A stretch of 64,000 nucleotides of DNA, from NCBI GenBank assembly GCA_033032175.1, contig CM065312.1, forward strand, positions 3,968,001-4,032,000, written 5' to 3'. Below, in pieces: positions 59,616-64,000 of the stretch. The notes beneath the pieces are model-generated. The model was given only the letters and a program-made list of their open reading frames with translations, ran no database searches and had not been told where the DNA came from. The position numbers and the translations under genes are program-made. Source of the stretch: Saturnia japonica. Lineage: Eukaryota; Arthropoda; Insecta; Lepidoptera; Saturniidae. The stretch's first letter is position 1; each line of letters begins with the position of its first letter.

Positions 59616-61095
59616 TTGAAATTTGTTTTCGTTTCTGTTAAAAATTGTCTTGTATTGTTACAGTTATGCTATATGTAAACGGTTTATAAGCGACACTTTC
59701 TATTAGGTACTGTACTAGGAAAATTTACACGAAGAACTGAACATGTGTAAGACTAACTAGTTTTAAATCACTCTCGTCTGACTTTTAGTTATAATCTTTC
59801 AAGAACTTAAAAAAATGCTTAACTTTATCTGGTAAAGTAAAATTAGTTAGTAAATTAACAAGTACTCGGTGTTGTTGTATTCAGTGCTATATCTAGGACC
59901 ACGCCCGGACCATGTAAAAGTGGCTCAACCGATCGACTTGCTAACAAGATATGTTTTATCCCAGAACTGGATGTATTTTCTATAGAAAAGCTAACGAAGT
60001 CGTTCGTCATTTTTTTTTTGTTACTTAATTATTCGTCAACATACCTGTTCGAGTTAGTCTGAAATAAAAACCTTTTTCTTTCAAGTATTTTAACACGGCA
60101 TAATAATCCTTATAGACGTAAACTATGATTGAATGAATAAAATCCAAGCTTAGTAAGCCTGATGATTAAATACATTATAAAAACAAAAATGACGCTGAGG
60201 TATAGGATCTACCAATGGTCACCATAATCGAGACAATGTTAAAACAAACAGGTATGTAGAGTATATATTATATACTGACTTACCCCAACAAAGCCGAGGT
60301 TTCCATTAGAGAGACTAAGATAAGTAAAATTAAACATAAGGTTAAGAAAAATCATACTTCTTTTCTTAATGGAATTTAGTGGCATAAAGTCCATACAAAC
60401 GTATTCCTTTATTTCATGCAAGATAACGGTACATAAGTAAATATTTTTATACCGCACGATCTATATCTAACACTCCAAATGTTACTGTGTTTTTGTTTTA
60501 AATATATATAAACTAATATAAGAACCTTAGAGTCTTCTAAAATTACTAAAATTGTCCAATTGTATCGCCAATATCAGAGTTCAGCAAAAAAATTGACGAA
60601 TATAAAAAATTAATAAAACACACATAATCATAGCAAAAGTCCTTAATATATTAATCTTAAAAAATTTGTCCAGAGTATTGGAGAACAAAATAGGGGAATA
60701 CGAAACTTTGTTTTAGTCTATTTAAATATTATTGATCCACATTGCAGTTGCATCTCTCACACTCTTTTTGGTCATTCGGTTATAAAGCGAAAGTATTAAG
60801 TTTCGGTTCAAACGTATTCTGCAAAATATGTTTGCTGGCGGCTTTTAAAATTCCAATTAACGAACGGTCCGCTATAATTTTTTTCAGTCATTCCTTTTCT
60901 TAAAATTTCCCATTAAGATTATCAAAGTATGTGTTAACCTTCATCAATTAATAGCTGTGATTAAAATAGTTTATGAGCCTATTGAAAAACAGACATCAGG
61001 AATAATTGATCAAAGAACTATCTTGAAACAATAATGCTACCAAATAATTGGATAATTAGAGAATACATTTCAAATTCTCCTATTAATGAAACGTC
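59616..61095. other. AT-rich non-coding stretch, no gene recognised
   Basis: The 72-codon minus ORF at 60239-60457 has no recognisable domain. Confidence 0.45.
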
Positions 61096-61290
61096 TTGAA
61101 TTCCTTTGATTATCACATTAATTAACAGACAGAAGGCAGCATTAATTACCGTAAGTCGGCAGGAAAAAGCCCCTGGAATGTTGTGGAGAGACAAATTAAT
61201 TAAATCGACATTAAAAAGCAATTTACTTCAGCCTTTACGAGTTCCGCCATGGAGCCGTTTATGGGATCTCTGTATTAGGTATCACAAGGT
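61096..61290. other. Homeobox-motif-rich, non-repeat block
   Basis: TTAATTA occurs at about 61118, 61141 (as ATTAATTAC) and 61194 within a block of otherwise mixed composition (GTCGGCAGGAAAAAGCCCCT, GTTCCGCCATGGAGCCGTTT). The overlapping ORFs on both strands look incidental. It resembles insect conserved non-coding elements in style; not proven. Confidence 0.3.
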
Positions 61291-61512
61291 AACATTATCA
61301 TAAATTTTCATATATAGAAATAGCGATCGATAGTTATGATGCAAAAGATGACTGTGTAGAGCAACCATCCAACTTTCTTCTATAAGGAAGCAGTGTGACT
61401 TACAACTGTAACTACTGAGCTCGGGTAAGACTGCATCCTTGTTTGGAATTGATTTTAAATAGCTTTAAACTGAATAAACTATATTAAATCAGATCGATAG
61501 AGAAAAAAGGAA

Positions 61513-61760
61513 GACTCAATGGTAGCATTTTCCGATAGTGCGTAGTTTGACGTAGTCTTAAATTCTACAATGAGCCTGACCTTTCGGTGAAGGACAAAAT
61601 CACGACGAAACCATAGAATTGTGGTATGGTTTTTTATAATGCCCGTATAGTTAGAAAACTGTTGCCAAGCAGGTAAGGAATGGTAAGGAAAGGTATATTC
61701 CAACAAATGCAGTTGAGAGCCAGCCCTCCTCTTAGGTTTAGGTATCGTTAGAGGTATTGT
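61513..61760 (+). mobile_element. SINE-A, copy 8 (old, divergent)
   Basis: GAAGACTCAATGGTAGCATT, ATTCTACAATGAGCCTGACC, ACGACGAAACCATAGAATTG, AACAAATGCAGTTGAGAGCC and CCTCCTCTTAGGTTTAG follow SINE-A order with many changes and an internal loss. Confidence 0.65.
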
Positions 61761-63714
61761 TATAAGCGTCTTGAGCGTCTGCTGTTTTTATGCTAACTAA
61801 CGTCACAATTAATTCAATATGGCACCTTCTAGATGATATAAAATCCTGTATTTAAAAAAAATGTAATGTGCCGTCTTCGTGCCATGATACCCATCAAATG
61901 AAAGGGCTTCATTAGCAAATTTCAAAAATATAGATCATAATTTTCAAAGTGCTTTGATTTTTAAACTTTTATCGCTTGTTACTATTAGAAATAAGCTCAA
62001 ATATTGAAATTCTGTAATTAATTACATATCGACTATATATCTACAAAAATAAGATAAAAATAAATGACGTGAATAAGAAAGAAAAACGAGACAAAACTTA
62101 ATGTACATTTATTTAGGTGCTTAGGATCCATGTTAAAAAAAAAATTATATCAAGGTAAGAGAGGTTCCACATGGAGTTTATGACAACGGATTATGATTAG
62201 AAAATATACTACTTTCTATAATATTATTTTAATGTGTTATATTTCTAAGTAGACCACGGAAAACTATAAGGAAGCAATAAAACATGGAAGAGCAATAAAG
62301 ATTTAACTCCAAATACACAGAGATAATAAAACGTATTATCATATAAATCGAAACAGATGAAACCTAATTTCATATTCTTATCGACTTATAAGTATCTCTA
62401 TTCTGAATTAGCAGGATCATTTATATGCTTAAGTTTCTCTTATTCTCATGATAATGTATCATCAAATCTTTACATTATTCCTCAAAAGTGATTTCTCCTG
62501 GAAAAGCCATCATGGCCCTTATCTCTTCATCAAAATTCAAACATCATTTAAAGGTTATGTTCCGCGCTCGCTATAGACGAAAACAAACAGACAAATATTA
62601 ACAAAAAGGACAGTTTTTAGATTGTTTACATTCTTTACAACGTGCGAAATATTCGAAAAGGTCAGCTATTATTACCCATGTACTATTGATTATTGAAATA
62701 TTTAGAAAAAAAAGATCTCCAATCTTTTCAAAGACCACACTTCATGTTATCTATTTAACACAACCATATAATAAAAATTGTAGAAACAGACCAAAATTTC
62801 AGAGTAACGTTTTTTGACATTGAGTAAATAAATCAACCCAATTGTTTAAAACAATCAAAATTGTTGAATTAATAGCAAAGAAGTACCCATATTTCTTTGA
62901 ACGAAAACTCAATAATTCATTTTGATGAAATACTATCCTCAGAGGAAATCAGTCTATCCCGTTTATCTGTGGTCCCGGGTCCCTGATATTCATGAAAGCA
63001 ATTTACAAAGGGTAACTATTCAATAAAAACCCGCAGTCATAGTCCGCCGTGGCATGTAACTTTGACATCATATCTTCGGCACAAATTCCTTTGTCTTTAT
63101 AGAGGTTCGATTCGGAAGTTTCAGCGAATTTTCCTTCCAACTATTTCCATTTCCACGGTATCCCGGTCCCCGGAGGAGCTGAATTGAAATTTCTTTAGAT
63201 AAAAACAAATTCCTCTTTATCTTACGCCCGATATATTTGTATTATCAGACTTTTGCTGGGCGGTGACCACAATACAGTAGGTCCAATACTTAGGGTTTCC
63301 AACTTATTTTATATCAAATATAAAAATATTTTTTATATAAAATATCGAAGCTGTTACCTGAAAAAATATAGTAGATAGCAAAAAAAACTGACAGTCGTAA
63401 GATTGCACGTCAGAAGCGAAAACTTCTTCTTTTTGAAGTATTATACAAACATCTGGATACAATTATGTATCTGACCGTGCTTTTCTCCCCATTCCAAACG
63501 AGCTATATATAAATAGTTCTTTTTATATAGCTCTCTTATAAACAGGCTTGAAATAAGTGTTTTACTTTTTACTACTTGATAGACAGATAACAAAGATAAT
63601 GATAATGACAAATAATCGAATAGACAATTATATACCAAGTCTCGTTCAGAAATAGATACAGGCTGCGGCCTGTGCTGGCATGCGTTCCTTTCTAAGCTTA
63701 AATATTTTCGAATA
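61761..63714. other. Non-coding stretch, no gene supported
   Basis: 62940-63270 is less AT-rich, with blocks such as GTGGTCCCGGGTCCCTGATA and CACGGTATCCCGGTCCCCGG, and matches no repeat in the window. The minus ORF at 63441-63638 is unsupported. Confidence 0.4.
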
Positions 63715-64000
63715 TTTTCTGTTTGACATTTGCAGTATTTATGAACCTAAACAATGAGTATTATCTACATCATTTGCTGTCACTTTTGGTTGAGTGACAA
63801 TGTCAATATTTAGGGGTCTAAGTTCAATGGCACTGGTTGGTTTGGATTCGCAGTATTAATTTATTTAAATTAATATATTAATTACAGATATTAAAGATAA
63901 ATTTTAGCTTTCTGCACTCTTTCTCCATATAAACTTTAATCATGCCAAATCTCATAGTCTTCCGTGCACGCAATACGATTAAAAAGGTACCGAAAGCTTT
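63715..64000 (-). mobile_element. Helitron family Hel-B, copy 4 (3' truncated, cut by the window edge)
   Basis: Minus-strand text matches 19678-20035: AAGACTATGAGATTTGGCAT, TAAAGTTTATATGGAGAAAG, GCCATTGAACTTAGACCCC, CATACTG/CAAATGTCAAACAGAAAAT. The hairpin and CTAG are missing on the left, and the 5' end lies beyond 64000. Confidence 0.75.

Noticed and set aside
1..64000. Prokaryotic-type systems (CRISPR, operons, toxin-antitoxin, phage)
   Set aside because: No ribosome-binding-site-led ORF series, no regularly spaced repeats, and all recognisable elements are eukaryotic and insect-like.

Overview
This window looks like nuclear DNA of a moth or butterfly (Lepidoptera). It is very AT-rich, has no bacterial-style gene organisation and no long open reading frame outside transposon remains. 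It is packed with repeat families that I recognise from memory as lepidopteran: several tRNA-derived SINEs, non-autonomous Helitrons, and RTE-, Jockey- and CR1/Jockey-type non-LTR retrotransposon fragments. The species cannot be named from the sequence.

Only one stretch looks like host coding sequence. It is a short GC-rich exon on the minus strand (39614-39697), bounded by a plausible splice acceptor and donor, that encodes an ATG followed by a signal-peptide-like leader. If real, the window is mostly long intron and/or upstream sequence of a gene for a secreted or membrane protein. The partner exons were not found, so the gene cannot be identified.

Layout: 0.1-7.5 kb holds a complete Helitron (128-645), a Helitron terminus, SINE-A and relics of several dispersed repeats. 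8.1-9.6 kb is a minus-strand LINE with a truncated 5' end and a deleted reverse transcriptase. 11.5-21.8 kb holds two RTE relics, Helitrons of two families and 3' ends of another LINE. 22.9-24.6 kb is a second copy of the 8.1 kb LINE with an uninterrupted 464-codon reverse transcriptase ORF and the YADD motif. 25-36 kb is mostly unassigned AT-rich DNA with scattered SINEs. 36.3-40.5 kb clusters a Jockey-type ORF end, two Helitrons, two SINE-A copies and the candidate exon. 41.9-51.8 kb is a nested repeat landscape (SINEs, Helitrons, a second Jockey-type 3' end, a GC-rich multi-part repeat, and a terminal-inverted-repeat element inside another repeat). 52-64 kb is sparser and ends inside a Helitron copy.

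No operon, CRISPR array, defence island, true tRNA or rRNA gene was seen, and no convincing new biological system. The most useful leads are the signal-peptide exon, the two related LINE copies with a chimeric deletion junction, the two Helitron families with shared termini rules, and a few strong palindromes and non-repeat AT/homeobox-motif-rich blocks that may be conserved regulatory DNA. Family names rest on recognised sequence features and memory of lepidopteran repeats, not on a database search. Many repeat edges are approximate.
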